A DNA stretch of 64,000 nt from UBA2943 sp946534895 (GTDB lineage Bacteria > Bacillota > Clostridia > Christensenellales > Aristaeellaceae): contig CAMNDE010000006.1 of assembly GCA_946534895.1 (NCBI GenBank), positions 1 to 64,000 on the forward strand, given 5' to 3'. The translations under genes and the position numbers were made by a program. The notes beneath the pieces are model-generated. The model did not search any database, was not told where the DNA came from, and worked only from the letters and a program-made list of their open reading frames with translations. Below, one piece after another: positions 27,384-35,659 of the stretch; positions within the stretch are counted from its first letter, which is position 1, and each line of letters opens with the position of its first letter.

Positions 27384-27748
27384 GGCTCGGTTTCCTCCTG
27401 GCCGGCGGAAGCATGGCGCTTCCGGTATTCACTGGGCGTACAGCCTTCGATTTTTCGGAAAACATGCGTGAAATGGGAGGAGGACACAAATCCTACGGTC
27501 TCTCCGACCTTTGAGATGCTCAGATCCGTGGCTGTCAGAAGTTCCCTGGCATTTTTGCAGCGTACGGCCTGGTGATAGGCGAGCGGGGTTATGCCCGTCT
27601 GACGCTTGAAGGTACGCATCAGATAGCTTCCGTTCACAAACAGTGCGCCTGCAAGCTTTTCCAGGGAGAATTTTTCAGTGCTGTGTGTATTCAGATAATC
27701 CAGAGCTGCCTCCGTGAGAGCCTTGCCGCCGGTCTGCCTGGTATTCAA
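27380..27748 (-). CDS. AraC-type DNA-binding protein without sensor domain
   Basis: 122 residues made up almost wholly of the double helix-turn-helix of AraC/XylS (LEKLAGALFVNGSYLMRTFK and ISKVGETVGFVSSSHFTHVF, then GCTPSEYRKR). No effector-binding domain is present, so any signal must come through another partner, perhaps the DtxR-like protein encoded next to it with a four-base overlap. It is first in a two-gene operon facing away from the iron-uptake genes and likely acts on that promoter region, which holds a GGTCAATAT direct repeat. Confidence 0.85.
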   Translation of the reverse strand: MNTRQTGGKALTEAALDYLNTHSTEKFSLEKLAGALFVNGSYLMRTFKRQTGITPLAYHQAVRCKNARELLTATDLSISKVGETVGFVSSSHFTHVFRKIEGCTPSEYRKRHASAGQEETEP

Positions 27749-27780
27749 GCCGAGTCACCTTCCTGATCCGTGTCCTGAAA

Positions 27781-27823
27781 TTAGTTATATCTAACCTTCT
27801 GATAAATGTTAACATAAACTAAC
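27781..27823. promoter_or_regulatory. DtxR-type operator candidates 1 and 2
   Basis: TTAGTTATATCTAA (27781-27794) and GTTAACATAAACTAAC (27808-27823) are near-palindromes with TTAG/CTAA half-sites, close to the start of the regulator operon. The second resembles the site at 27934. Confidence 0.5.
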
Positions 27824-27848
27824 CGCGTTGTCACGGCTTTTGGAAAAA

Positions 27849-27889
27849 GGTCAATATTGGGCAATTAAACAAGTCAAACTGGTCAATAT
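27849..27889. promoter_or_regulatory. Direct repeat GGTCAATAT, candidate AraC-type site
   Basis: GGTCAATAT occurs at 27849-27857 and 27881-27889, 32 bases apart (three helical turns), the arrangement expected for AraC-family half-sites. Confidence 0.4.
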
Positions 27890-27933
27890 CAGGATAGAAA
27901 TACGATAAATGGTTGTGCTATGATATGGCGCAA

Positions 27934-27949
27934 GTTAGTGAAAACTAAC
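27934..27949. promoter_or_regulatory. DtxR-type operator candidate 3
   Basis: GTTAGTGAAAACTAAC lies 50 bases before the FTR1 start and just downstream of a TATGAT. It shares its pattern with the site at 27808, in a position to block transcription of the iron operon. Confidence 0.5.
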
Positions 27950-27998
27950 GGTTTCCCTTCTTCTGGGGAAGAAGCGGGAAGGAAATGGAGGACTTAGA

Positions 27999-29747
27999 AT
28001 GAGAAAGTCAAGGCTCGCCGCGAGTCTGCTGTGCGGCCTGATGGTAATGATGCTGGTGCTGCCCATGGGGGCTTTTGCCGAAGAAGCGTCCACCCGCTGG
28101 GCGGATGCCTCGGATGAAATAGACAAGTACCTGGACGCCGCTTTTGAGAGCTATCTGGATGGCGATGCGAAAACGGCCTATGACAATGTGAGCAACGCCT
28201 ATTTCCGGGTATATGAAACCACCGGTTTTGAGCGGCAGACCATGAGCTATGTTTCCGGCAACCGGAAAAATGCGGTGGAAATGCAGTTTTCCGCCTGCAA
28301 GGCCGCGGTGAAGAAGGAAAACACGGACCAGGAGACCATCGTCTCTGTCCGAAGCGCGCTGAAAAAGCTGAAGACCATGATCCGCGAGGACGGGAACAAG
28401 CTTGCGGCGATACAGGGCGGTGTGCAGAGCGAAACCAAGTATTACAAGCGCGGTGAGCTGGTGTCCACTGATCCCTATCCGGAATACTCGGCTGACCCCG
28501 GTGCCGCACAGAAGTATGCCAACTGGTATGAGGCGGCAACCCTGGTAAAGGAACTTCTGGATACCGCCTACATGGGATATCTGGACAAGGATTTTGAGGC
28601 GGCTCAGGACAACCTGAACACCGCCTACTACTCCGTGTATGAAGAGTCCGGGCTGAATCACAGGATCTATACGGACCTGACATTGAAAGACCGGCAGAAA
28701 ATGGATGGCTACTTTTCCAACCTGCAGGGCCTGCTCGATAACGCGCAGGTCAAGTATCAGAAAAACAAGTACCGTACCACCACCGATGGCGCCAAGAACA
28801 CGGTGCTGAAGCTGGCCAAGGCGCTGGACACGAAGGAAGAGGAAGCCAGGGCAGCGCTTGCTGCGGAATCAGGCGAAGCGGCCGGTGAAACCCAGGAGGA
28901 AGCCGCGCAGCAGACCGATCCCCGGCTGCTGACGTTCCTGGGTGCCTTCGGCATCATTGTCCGTGAGGGCCTGGAAGCCATTCTGGTCATCGCTGCCATC
29001 ATCGCGTACCTGACCAAGAGCGGGAACAGCAGGAACCTCAAGAATGTGTATATCGGCGCGGCTGCCGGTGTGGCGGCCAGCTTCATCGCCGCCGGCATTC
29101 TGGCCTGGGAAAAGCAGGCGTTTGTAGGCGCGGGTCTTGCACAGGAAGTGATCGAGGGCATTACCGCACTGATTGCTGTGTGTGTGCTGTTCTATGTGAG
29201 CAACTGGATGATCTCCAAGGCGGAAGCCGCTTCCTGGAGCCGGTATATCGACGGCAAGGTGCAGTCCTCCGTGGAACAGGGCAGTGCCTTCGCTCTGGCA
29301 TTCACTGCCTTCCTCTCCGTGTTCCGTGAAGGCGCGGAAGTGGTGCTGTTCTACCAGCCGATGCTTTCGGAAGGCAATCCCGGAATGGTGTGGGCCGGCT
29401 TCGGCGCAGGCTGCGTGCTTCTGGTGTTCGTGTATCTGGCGATCACCAAGCTGTCCATCAAGCTGCCGATCAAGCTGTTCTTCACCGCGACATCCATTCT
29501 GATGGCGATCATGTGCGTTTCCTTCCTGGGCAGCGGCATCAAGGAGCTGGCGGAAGGCAACGTGTTTGACCTGACACTGCGTGTGCCCGGTGTACCGGAG
29601 AACGACGTGATTCAGATCTTCGGCATTTATCCCTGGATGGAAACTCTGCTGCCTCAGCTGATCCTTTCGATCATCCTGCTGGTCACGTTCCTGATGGCCC
29701 ATTACCGCGGCCGGATCGATGCGCTGAAAGCACAGTATTCCAAGTAA
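27999..29747 (+). CDS. FTR1-family iron permease with extracytoplasmic N-terminal domain
   Basis: 582 residues with signal peptide (about 1-27, ending GAFAEEA). Residues 35-270 form an extracytoplasmic helical region with an internal duplication: LDAAFESYLDGDAKTAYDNV and LDTAYMGYLDKDFEAAQDNL. A seven-helix FTR1 permease follows with both hallmark iron-binding motifs, REGLE (322-326) and REGAE (443-447). It moves ferric or ferrous iron inward across the membrane. First gene of a long operon after a divergent regulatory region; the FetP-type protein follows 76 bases later. Codon choice is strongly biased, as in well-expressed genes. Confidence 0.93.
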   Translation: MRKSRLAASLLCGLMVMMLVLPMGAFAEEASTRWADASDEIDKYLDAAFESYLDGDAKTAYDNVSNAYFRVYETTGFERQTMSYVSGNRKNAVEMQFSACKAAVKKENTDQETIVSVRSALKKLKTMIREDGNKLAAIQGGVQSETKYYKRGELVSTDPYPEYSADPGAAQKYANWYEAATLVKELLDTAYMGYLDKDFEAAQDNLNTAYYSVYEESGLNHRIYTDLTLKDRQKMDGYFSNLQGLLDNAQVKYQKNKYRTTTDGAKNTVLKLAKALDTKEEEARAALAAESGEAAGETQEEAAQQTDPRLLTFLGAFGIIVREGLEAILVIAAIIAYLTKSGNSRNLKNVYIGAAAGVAASFIAAGILAWEKQAFVGAGLAQEVIEGITALIAVCVLFYVSNWMISKAEAASWSRYIDGKVQSSVEQGSAFALAFTAFLSVFREGAEVVLFYQPMLSEGNPGMVWAGFGAGCVLLVFVYLAITKLSIKLPIKLFFTATSILMAIMCVSFLGSGIKELAEGNVFDLTLRVPGVPENDVIQIFGIYPWMETLLPQLILSIILLVTFLMAHYRGRIDALKAQYSK

Positions 29748-29823
29748 CACAGATACCCCCGCGGACAGCCCCGCGCAGTCCGCGCAGGATATACAATTGA
29801 CAATGATGTAGGAGGATTTCACG

Positions 29824-30372
29824 ATGAAAAAGTTTTTTGCCCTGCTGCTGACTGCTATGCTGCTGATGAGCATGACCGCCGTTGGTCTCGCTGAAGAAGC
29901 GGGTTTCGATGAATATGAACTGGGTGTGGAAGGCGAGCAGACCGTCGACTTCATGACCCTGTCAATGGTGTATTTCCAGCCCGTGGACATGGCTCCCGCC
30001 GAGAATGCCACCCCCAAGGAAGGCTCTGACCTGCACATCGAAGTGGACCTGACCGCCAATGAGAACCCCTATGGCTTCCCGGTGGACGGCTGGGTGCCCT
30101 ATCTGAGCATTGACTTCGTGATCAAGGATCTGGAAGGCAAGGAAGTGTATTCCGGTTCCATGATGCCCATGGCCGCCAGCGATGGCCCCCACTATGGCAA
30201 CAACATCCCTCTGGCAGAAGGCGAGTACACCGTGACCCTGTACATCAAGAGCCCTGCTGAGAACGGCTACCTGCTGCATGTGGATGCGGAAACCGGCGTT
30301 GAGGCGGATTCCTTCTGGACCGAGCCTCTGGAAGTCACCTGGACCGGCTGGAAGTTCGTCAAGGAATGGTAA
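29824..30372 (+). CDS. FetP/P19-type periplasmic iron-binding protein
   Basis: 182 residues with signal peptide MKKFFALLLTAMLLMSMTAV. It belongs to the P19/FetP/Tp34-like iron transport proteins (Ig-like beta fold that binds iron or copper), seen in DLTANENPYGFPVDGWVPYL, SGSMMPMAASDGPHYGNNIPL and LAEGEYTVTL; the Met and His residues of MMPMAASDGPHYG are the likely metal ligands. It should act outside the membrane, handing iron to the FTR1 permease encoded just upstream. No lipobox cysteine is present, so anchoring is unclear. A hairpin follows the gene at 30401. Confidence 0.92.
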   Translation: MKKFFALLLTAMLLMSMTAVGLAEEAGFDEYELGVEGEQTVDFMTLSMVYFQPVDMAPAENATPKEGSDLHIEVDLTANENPYGFPVDGWVPYLSIDFVIKDLEGKEVYSGSMMPMAASDGPHYGNNIPLAEGEYTVTLYIKSPAENGYLLHVDAETGVEADSFWTEPLEVTWTGWKFVKEW

Positions 30373-30400
30373 GCTGATTCCCGGATAATACTGTCAGTAT

Positions 30401-30435
30401 GCTGGCGCGTCCCCCGCGGGGGAGGACGCGCCAGC
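30401..30435 (+). other. Intra-operon hairpin after the FetP-type gene
   Basis: GCTGGCGCGTCC pairs with GGACGCGCCAGC (15 bp including CCC/GGG) with no T-run behind it. It probably protects the upstream mRNA or partly attenuates transcription rather than ending it. Confidence 0.55.
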
Positions 30436-30476
30436 ATTGTGTGCGTTTACAGATAATTATTTTTGGGGGTTCTGAC

Positions 30477-31772
30477 GTGTTCAAGTATATCTGGATGGTG
30501 ACGCAGGATCTGTTTCTTGCCGTCACACTGACCACCCTCATGCATGTGATGCTGTCACGGCTGCTTGGCAGAAAGGGACAGATGGTCCATGGAATCGCCC
30601 TGATCGCGGGCGTTCTCGCTTCTGTCACGCTGGCTGCCGTGAAATTCAATACGAGACTCATTATATCCAGCCATTGGAATCATTACATTTACGCGGTTAT
30701 TCTGGTGCTGACACTGCTGGTTCTGATCCTGACGGCCCTGTTCGGCCGGAAGGAAAACGGGAAAATGCATGCGGGGAGCATGATTCTCTGCGCTGCGGGT
30801 TCCCTTCTGTCAGCCACGCTGATCTTCTATGCCCTGCCCGGCGTACTGCTGTATCCGTTCAGCTTCAATACCATGGGCCAGGGCTATCTGTCCTCATATT
30901 ACATGGTGCGTATGGCCGGATGGCTTGGCGCACTGGTACTCCTGTTCGTATATTCGCGCCTGCTTTCACGCTGTGCGCTGTACATAAAGCCCTACGGCCT
31001 GGTTCCCTTTGCGATGAACGCAGGCCTGCTTTCCTTTGCTGCATACTGTTTCGGCCGCTACTTTGTTCCCTGGGTCAACCGGGCCAAGTGGCTCAAGTGG
31101 CCTGTGAAATACACGGGTGACGCCTACGGGTGGATCGGCGACTGGATGATGTTTACCGCCAATCATTCCATGCTGTTCATCTGGATCACGGTAGTGATCG
31201 CCGCGGTGATGGCAGTCCTGCTCTTCCGGCAGGGCACAGTCATCCGGGAACCCTATGACAACCCCGCCCAGCTACGCAAGCTGAAAGCCCGGAACCGGCA
31301 CTGGCGGCGTGTGGCCGCAGGCATTCTGGTGTGCATCTGCCTGTGCACGGTGATCATGACAGTGGTAAAGACCAACGACACCAAGCAGGTGGAGCTTTCC
31401 GCGCCGGAAGCGTATACCGTGGACGAGGCAGCCGGTGTCATTCTGGTACCGATGGAGGCTGTCAGCGACGGACATCTGCACCGGTTTGAGTACAAGACGG
31501 AAAAGAACATCAATGTCCGCTGGATCGCGGTGAAGAAACCGGGTTCCGCATCCTACGGCGTGGGTCTGGATGCCTGCGAGGTGTGCGGCAATGCGGGATA
31601 CTTTGAGCGCAGCGGCCAGGTCATCTGCAAGCGCTGCGACGTGGTGATGAACATCAACACCATTGGCTTCAAGGGCGGCTGCAACCCGATTCCCTTGCCT
31701 TACGAGGTGAAGGACGGCAGCCTGGTCTTCAAGCTGAGCGATATTATTGCGGGTGAAAAAGAATTCAGATAA
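30477..31772 (+). CDS. DUF2318 membrane protein (Fe-S or heme-type redox protein)
   Basis: 431 residues from a GTG at 30477 (V F K Y I W) behind GGGGGT. The N-terminal 280 residues contain about seven or eight hydrophobic segments. The C-terminal 140 residues are an extracytoplasmic DUF2318 domain with VGLDACEVCGNAGYFERSGQ and VICKRCDVVMNINTIGFKGG, a four-cysteine metal or cofactor site. DUF2318 proteins accompany FTR1/P19 iron systems and are thought to pass electrons for iron reduction or reoxidation. Here it lies between the iron carrier and ABC-like permeases in one operon. Direct function is not established. Confidence 0.85.
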   Translation: MFKYIWMVTQDLFLAVTLTTLMHVMLSRLLGRKGQMVHGIALIAGVLASVTLAAVKFNTRLIISSHWNHYIYAVILVLTLLVLILTALFGRKENGKMHAGSMILCAAGSLLSATLIFYALPGVLLYPFSFNTMGQGYLSSYYMVRMAGWLGALVLLFVYSRLLSRCALYIKPYGLVPFAMNAGLLSFAAYCFGRYFVPWVNRAKWLKWPVKYTGDAYGWIGDWMMFTANHSMLFIWITVVIAAVMAVLLFRQGTVIREPYDNPAQLRKLKARNRHWRRVAAGILVCICLCTVIMTVVKTNDTKQVELSAPEAYTVDEAAGVILVPMEAVSDGHLHRFEYKTEKNINVRWIAVKKPGSASYGVGLDACEVCGNAGYFERSGQVICKRCDVVMNINTIGFKGGCNPIPLPYEVKDGSLVFKLSDIIAGEKEFR

Positions 31773-31787
31773 GGAGGGCGCTTCGCA

Positions 31788-33083
31788 ATGCTGTTCCGTA
31801 TGATACGCGGTGTGCTCTTTCATCAGAAGGGCAAAATGCTGCTGATCGCTCTGACCATTGTGCTCGGTGCATCGCTGGCAACAGGGATGCTGAACGTGGT
31901 CATGGGCGTGGAAGAAAAAGTGAACAAGGAACTGAAAAACTACGGTGCCAATATCACGGTCAAGCCCAAGGATTCCTCACTTCTCGCCGATATCTATGAT
32001 GTGGGCGAAGGCGAGGAGCTGAATACGGCCTATCTGCGCGAGGATGAGCTCGGCAAGCTGAAGACCATATTCTGGGCGTTCAATATCGTGGACTTCGCCC
32101 CGTTCCTGGACACGCAGGTGGCCCTGCCGGACGGCAGCACGGCCCGGATGACGGGCACCTGGTTCAATCATCATCTGGACCTTCCCACCGGTGAGAGCCT
32201 GGACGCGGGCGTGGTGGGCATGCGGTCCTGGTGGGATGTGACAGAAGGACGCTGGCTGGACGAAAAGGATGAAAATGCCGCGTCCGAGGTCATGGCGGGC
32301 ACGCTGCTGGCCCAGAGAATGGGCTGGCACGCGGGCGATACCGTGCATATTGCCACCGTTCAGGGGGAAAAGGATGTGACCATTGCCGGCGTGTATGATG
32401 CGGGCGGCGATGAGGACGAGCAGATGTTCGGCATCCTTGACCTGGTGCAGGAAATGACCGACCGGGAAAACAAGGTGGCCTCCATTGAAGTGTCTGCCCT
32501 GACGACCCCGGACAATGAACTGGCCCGCCGCGCGGCACGCAATCCGGCCGCCCTGTCCTCCCGGGACTACGAGACCTGGTACTGCACGGCCTATGTCAGT
32601 GCCATCTGCTATCAGATCCAGGAAGTGATCACGGGCTCGGTGGCCAGCGCAGTGCGCAAGGTGGCGGAAAGCGAAGGCACCATCCTGGACAAGACCAAGC
32701 TGCTGATGATCCTGATCACGGCGCTGAGCCTTATCGGTTCGGCACTGGGCATCTCGAACCTGGTGACCGCCTCCGTCATGGAGCGGAGCCAGGAAATCGG
32801 CCTGTTCAAGGCCATCGGCGCCCGGGATCATTCGATCACCGGCGTTGTCATGACCGAGATTCTGATCACCGCGCTGGTGGGATTTGGCGTCGGATATTTC
32901 CTGGGACTGGGTTTTGCGCAGCTCATCGGACAGAGCGTGTTCGGCTCGGCCATTGACCCGAATCCCAAGGTCGCGCCGATCGTAGCCGGTCTGATCGCCC
33001 TGGTCACCATCGCCGGCAGCCTTCCTGCCATCCGCCAGGTGCTGCGCCTGCGGCCTGCAGAAGTGCTGCACGGTGGACATTGA
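31788..33083 (+). CDS. FtsX/MacB-type ABC permease 1
   Basis: 431 residues after AAGGAGG. One N-terminal helix (about 14-36), a large extracytoplasmic domain (40-300), and three C-terminal helices form the FtsX core, with MERSQEIGLFKAIGARDHSI as coupling loop and LRPAEVLHGGH at the end. It pairs with the ATPase at 34565 and the permease at 33100. Such units act as mechanotransmitters or extruders rather than classical importers. In the iron operon it may move, release or reduce the metal or a partner protein outside the membrane; this is inferred from context. Confidence 0.88.
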   Translation: MLFRMIRGVLFHQKGKMLLIALTIVLGASLATGMLNVVMGVEEKVNKELKNYGANITVKPKDSSLLADIYDVGEGEELNTAYLREDELGKLKTIFWAFNIVDFAPFLDTQVALPDGSTARMTGTWFNHHLDLPTGESLDAGVVGMRSWWDVTEGRWLDEKDENAASEVMAGTLLAQRMGWHAGDTVHIATVQGEKDVTIAGVYDAGGDEDEQMFGILDLVQEMTDRENKVASIEVSALTTPDNELARRAARNPAALSSRDYETWYCTAYVSAICYQIQEVITGSVASAVRKVAESEGTILDKTKLLMILITALSLIGSALGISNLVTASVMERSQEIGLFKAIGARDHSITGVVMTEILITALVGFGVGYFLGLGFAQLIGQSVFGSAIDPNPKVAPIVAGLIALVTIAGSLPAIRQVLRLRPAEVLHGGH

Positions 33084-33099
33084 GAAGGTGAAGAGAACG

Positions 33100-34560
33100 A
33101 TGACAAAACGAAGAATGTTTCTGCGCATGATCACCGCGTCGCTGCTGCGCCGGCGCTCCCGCATGATCATCGCACTGCTGTCCATTGGCATTGGAGCCAC
33201 GATTCTGGCCGGTCTTGTAACCATTTATGTGGACGTGCCCCGGCAGATGGGTGCCCAGTTCCGTTCCTACGGCGCGAACATGCTCCTGCTGCCCAAAAAC
33301 AATGAGATCCTGAACAGCGAAAATCTTGCGGAAGCCCTGAAACAGATCCCGGAATCCGAGCTGGTGGGTGCCGCGCCTTACCGCTATGTACGGCTGGATA
33401 TGACCACGCGTCAGCAGTCCTTCACTGCGGCGGGCACGGACTTTACGCAGATTACGAAAACAAGCCCGTATTTCAGCATTGAAGGCGAGTATCCTTCGGC
33501 GACCCGTCAGGTGCTGGTGGGAAAGGAAATCGCGGAGAATATCGGCGTCAGGATCGGTTCCACCATGGAACTGACCTATCAGCCGACAAGCGCTTCCGGC
33601 ACCAGGACCCCGGAAGAGAGCCGGGTGCCGGGAGCATCGCTGTCCGGCCAGGCGGAAGGCTTTGGCGGCGGCATGATCTATGTGACGGCAGAGCTTGATG
33701 ACCAGGCGAGGATTGCATCGGTTTCCGTGGACGTATCCACCCAGACGCCGGAATACGGCGGACGCATTTCCGAGGATGAAGCGTTCCTGAATCAGTTTGC
33801 GGGAAAAACCCTGCCGCTTGCGCTGGGCGACGGTGTGGATGCCCTGAGCGGCGCCACTGTGACGTCCGCCGCGGTTGTGGATGCCCTGAACAGGGCAACG
33901 GAAACCACCGCGGCCGCACAGCCGAAAACCCTGAACTTTACCGTTACCGGGATTCTGACCACCGGCGGTGAGGAAGAAGGGTACGTGTTCCTTTCCATTC
34001 AGGACATGGAAAACATGACCGGAGCGGACCGCCTGGACGTGGCGGAGCTTTCGGTGTCCGCATCTGTGGAACAGCTGGAAGCCTACACGGAGGCGATCAC
34101 GGCAGGAAGCGACAGCGTTCAGGCCAGACTGGTCAAGCGCGTGGCACGCTCCGAGGCTTCGGTACTGGAAAAACTGACAGCACTGGTGTTCCTGGTCACG
34201 CTGGTTGTGCTGCTTCTGACCATGATCTGTGTCAGCACCACGATGATGGCTGTCGTTTCCGAACGCCGCAGGGAAATCGGCCTGCGCAAGGCGCTGGGCG
34301 CGTCTGACGGCTCCATCCGTGCGGAATTCCTGGGCGAAGGCCTGTTCCTGGGACTGCTGGGCGGCGTGATGGGCGCGCTCCTGGGCTTTGTGTTCGCCCA
34401 GGTGGTCAGCGTCAATGTGTTTGGCTCTTCCATCACTTTCCAGCCGCTGCTGCTGCCTGCCGCCATCATCGTTTCCATGGCGATTGCCGCGGCGTCCTGC
34501 CTGCTGCCGATCAAGCGCGCAGTGGCCATTGATCCGGCTATCGTCCTGAAAGGAGAATGA
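33100..34560 (+). CDS. FtsX/MacB-type ABC permease 2 with inserted FMN-binding domain
   Basis: 486 residues from an ATG at 33100 preceded by AGAAGGTG; a GTG nine codons earlier would overlap the previous gene. The N-terminal helix, extracytoplasmic domain and three C-terminal helices of the FtsX type are clear (VSERRREIGLRKALGASDGS). Between about residues 165 and 275 the extracytoplasmic domain is interrupted by a segment with FMN_bind features: VDVSTQTPEYGGRI, FLNQFAGKTLPL, and VDALSGATVTSAAVVDALN. SGATVTS matches the motif that ApbE flavinylates at its threonine (Thr253). A covalently flavinylated permease would give an outward-facing redox centre in this iron system. The motif is seen; flavinylation is inferred. 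Confidence 0.85.
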   Translation: MTKRRMFLRMITASLLRRRSRMIIALLSIGIGATILAGLVTIYVDVPRQMGAQFRSYGANMLLLPKNNEILNSENLAEALKQIPESELVGAAPYRYVRLDMTTRQQSFTAAGTDFTQITKTSPYFSIEGEYPSATRQVLVGKEIAENIGVRIGSTMELTYQPTSASGTRTPEESRVPGASLSGQAEGFGGGMIYVTAELDDQARIASVSVDVSTQTPEYGGRISEDEAFLNQFAGKTLPLALGDGVDALSGATVTSAAVVDALNRATETTAAAQPKTLNFTVTGILTTGGEEEGYVFLSIQDMENMTGADRLDVAELSVSASVEQLEAYTEAITAGSDSVQARLVKRVARSEASVLEKLTALVFLVTLVVLLLTMICVSTTMMAVVSERRREIGLRKALGASDGSIRAEFLGEGLFLGLLGGVMGALLGFVFAQVVSVNVFGSSITFQPLLLPAAIIVSMAIAAASCLLPIKRAVAIDPAIVLKGE

Positions 34561-34564
34561 CATC

Positions 34565-35239
34565 ATGAGCTTGCTTGAACTGAGAAATATATCGAAGATT
34601 TACGGGGAATTAAAGGCACTGGATAATGTGAGCATCCATGTGGACCAGGGGGAATGGGTGGCGATCATGGGACCTTCCGGCAGCGGAAAGAGCACCATGA
34701 TGAACATTATCGGGTGCATGGACAAGCCCACCAAGGGCGAGGTTCTGCTGGACGGCGTGGACATTGCCAAGGAGAGCAGCAAAAAGCTGACGGACATCCG
34801 CAGGGACAAGATCGGCCTGATCTTCCAGCAGTTCCACATGGTCAATTACCTGACCGCCGTGGAAAACGTGATGGTGTCCCAGTACTATCACTCTATGCCC
34901 GATGAAAAGGAAGCCCTGGAGGCTCTGGAGCGTGTGGGCCTCAGGGAGCGTGCACGGCATCTGCCCAGCCAGCTGTCCGGCGGCGAGCAGCAGCGTGTGT
35001 GCGTGGCGCGGGCGCTGATCAATCATCCCGAGCTGGTCCTGGCCGACGAACCCACCGGCAACCTGGACGAAGCCAATGAAAACATTGTGCTGGGTCTGTT
35101 TGCCCAGCTCCACAGGGAGGGCACCACCCTGATCGTGGTTACCCATGACCCGGAGGTGGCGGAAGCCGCCCAGCGCACCATTGTGCTGGAGCACGGCAAG
35201 GTCGCCCGTGAAATCATCAACGAAAACTTCGGAAAATAA
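34565..35239 (+). CDS. ABC transporter ATP-binding protein (MacB/LolD type) 1
   Basis: 224 residues; the ribosome site lies within the end of the permease gene. Walker A GPSGSGKST (36-44), Q-loop FQQFHMVN, signature LSGGEQQRVCVARAL, Walker B LVLADEPTGNLD and the switch histidine in VVTHD are all present. Cytoplasmic motor for the two preceding FtsX-type permeases. Shortness and lack of substrate-specific extension match the LolD/MacB class. Confidence 0.94.
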   Translation: MSLLELRNISKIYGELKALDNVSIHVDQGEWVAIMGPSGSGKSTMMNIIGCMDKPTKGEVLLDGVDIAKESSKKLTDIRRDKIGLIFQQFHMVNYLTAVENVMVSQYYHSMPDEKEALEALERVGLRERARHLPSQLSGGEQQRVCVARALINHPELVLADEPTGNLDEANENIVLGLFAQLHREGTTLIVVTHDPEVAEAAQRTIVLEHGKVAREIINENFGK

Positions 35240-35265
35240 CGATAACGGAAACAGGGGATTGAACC

Positions 35266-35652
35266 ATGAAAAAGCAGACAATACCCGCCGTCATTCTTCT
35301 GGCTGCAGCGCTGGTGACTGCGATCGGCAGCCAGACCTTCCTTTCCCCCTGCGTCCATGAAGACGGTTCCTTTGGTCCGTGTCACTGGGCAGGACAGACG
35401 CTTCTGGGACTGGGCTGTGTGCTTGGCGTTATGGCAGTGCTCTGCCTGTGCGTGAAACGTGCGCGGCAGGGTGCGTATCTCAGCGCCCTGCCCGTGTGCC
35501 TTATGGGCATTGCGACGCCGGGCACGCTGATTGACATCTGCCATATGAGCACCATGCAGTGCCGGATGGTGATGCAGCCCGCCATGATCATCCTGTTTTC
35601 GCTTGCGCTGATCACTGCCCTGACCGGCGCGATCCTGACCGGGAGAGAGTAA
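35266..35652 (+). CDS. DUF4418 family membrane protein
   Basis: 128 residues with four hydrophobic segments (about 7-25, 43-62, 72-88, 103-124). Conserved cysteine and histidine pairs, FLSPCVHEDGSFGPCHWAG and IDICHMSTMQCRMVMQP, face the outside between helices and could bind metal or form disulfides. DUF4418 proteins sit beside FtsX-type permease and ATPase genes. Here it lies between the two ABC modules in the iron operon, 26 bases after one and seven before the next. Role unknown; metal handling is an inference. Confidence 0.75.
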   Translation: MKKQTIPAVILLAAALVTAIGSQTFLSPCVHEDGSFGPCHWAGQTLLGLGCVLGVMAVLCLCVKRARQGAYLSALPVCLMGIATPGTLIDICHMSTMQCRMVMQPAMIILFSLALITALTGAILTGRE

Positions 35653-35659
35653 CGAGCCG

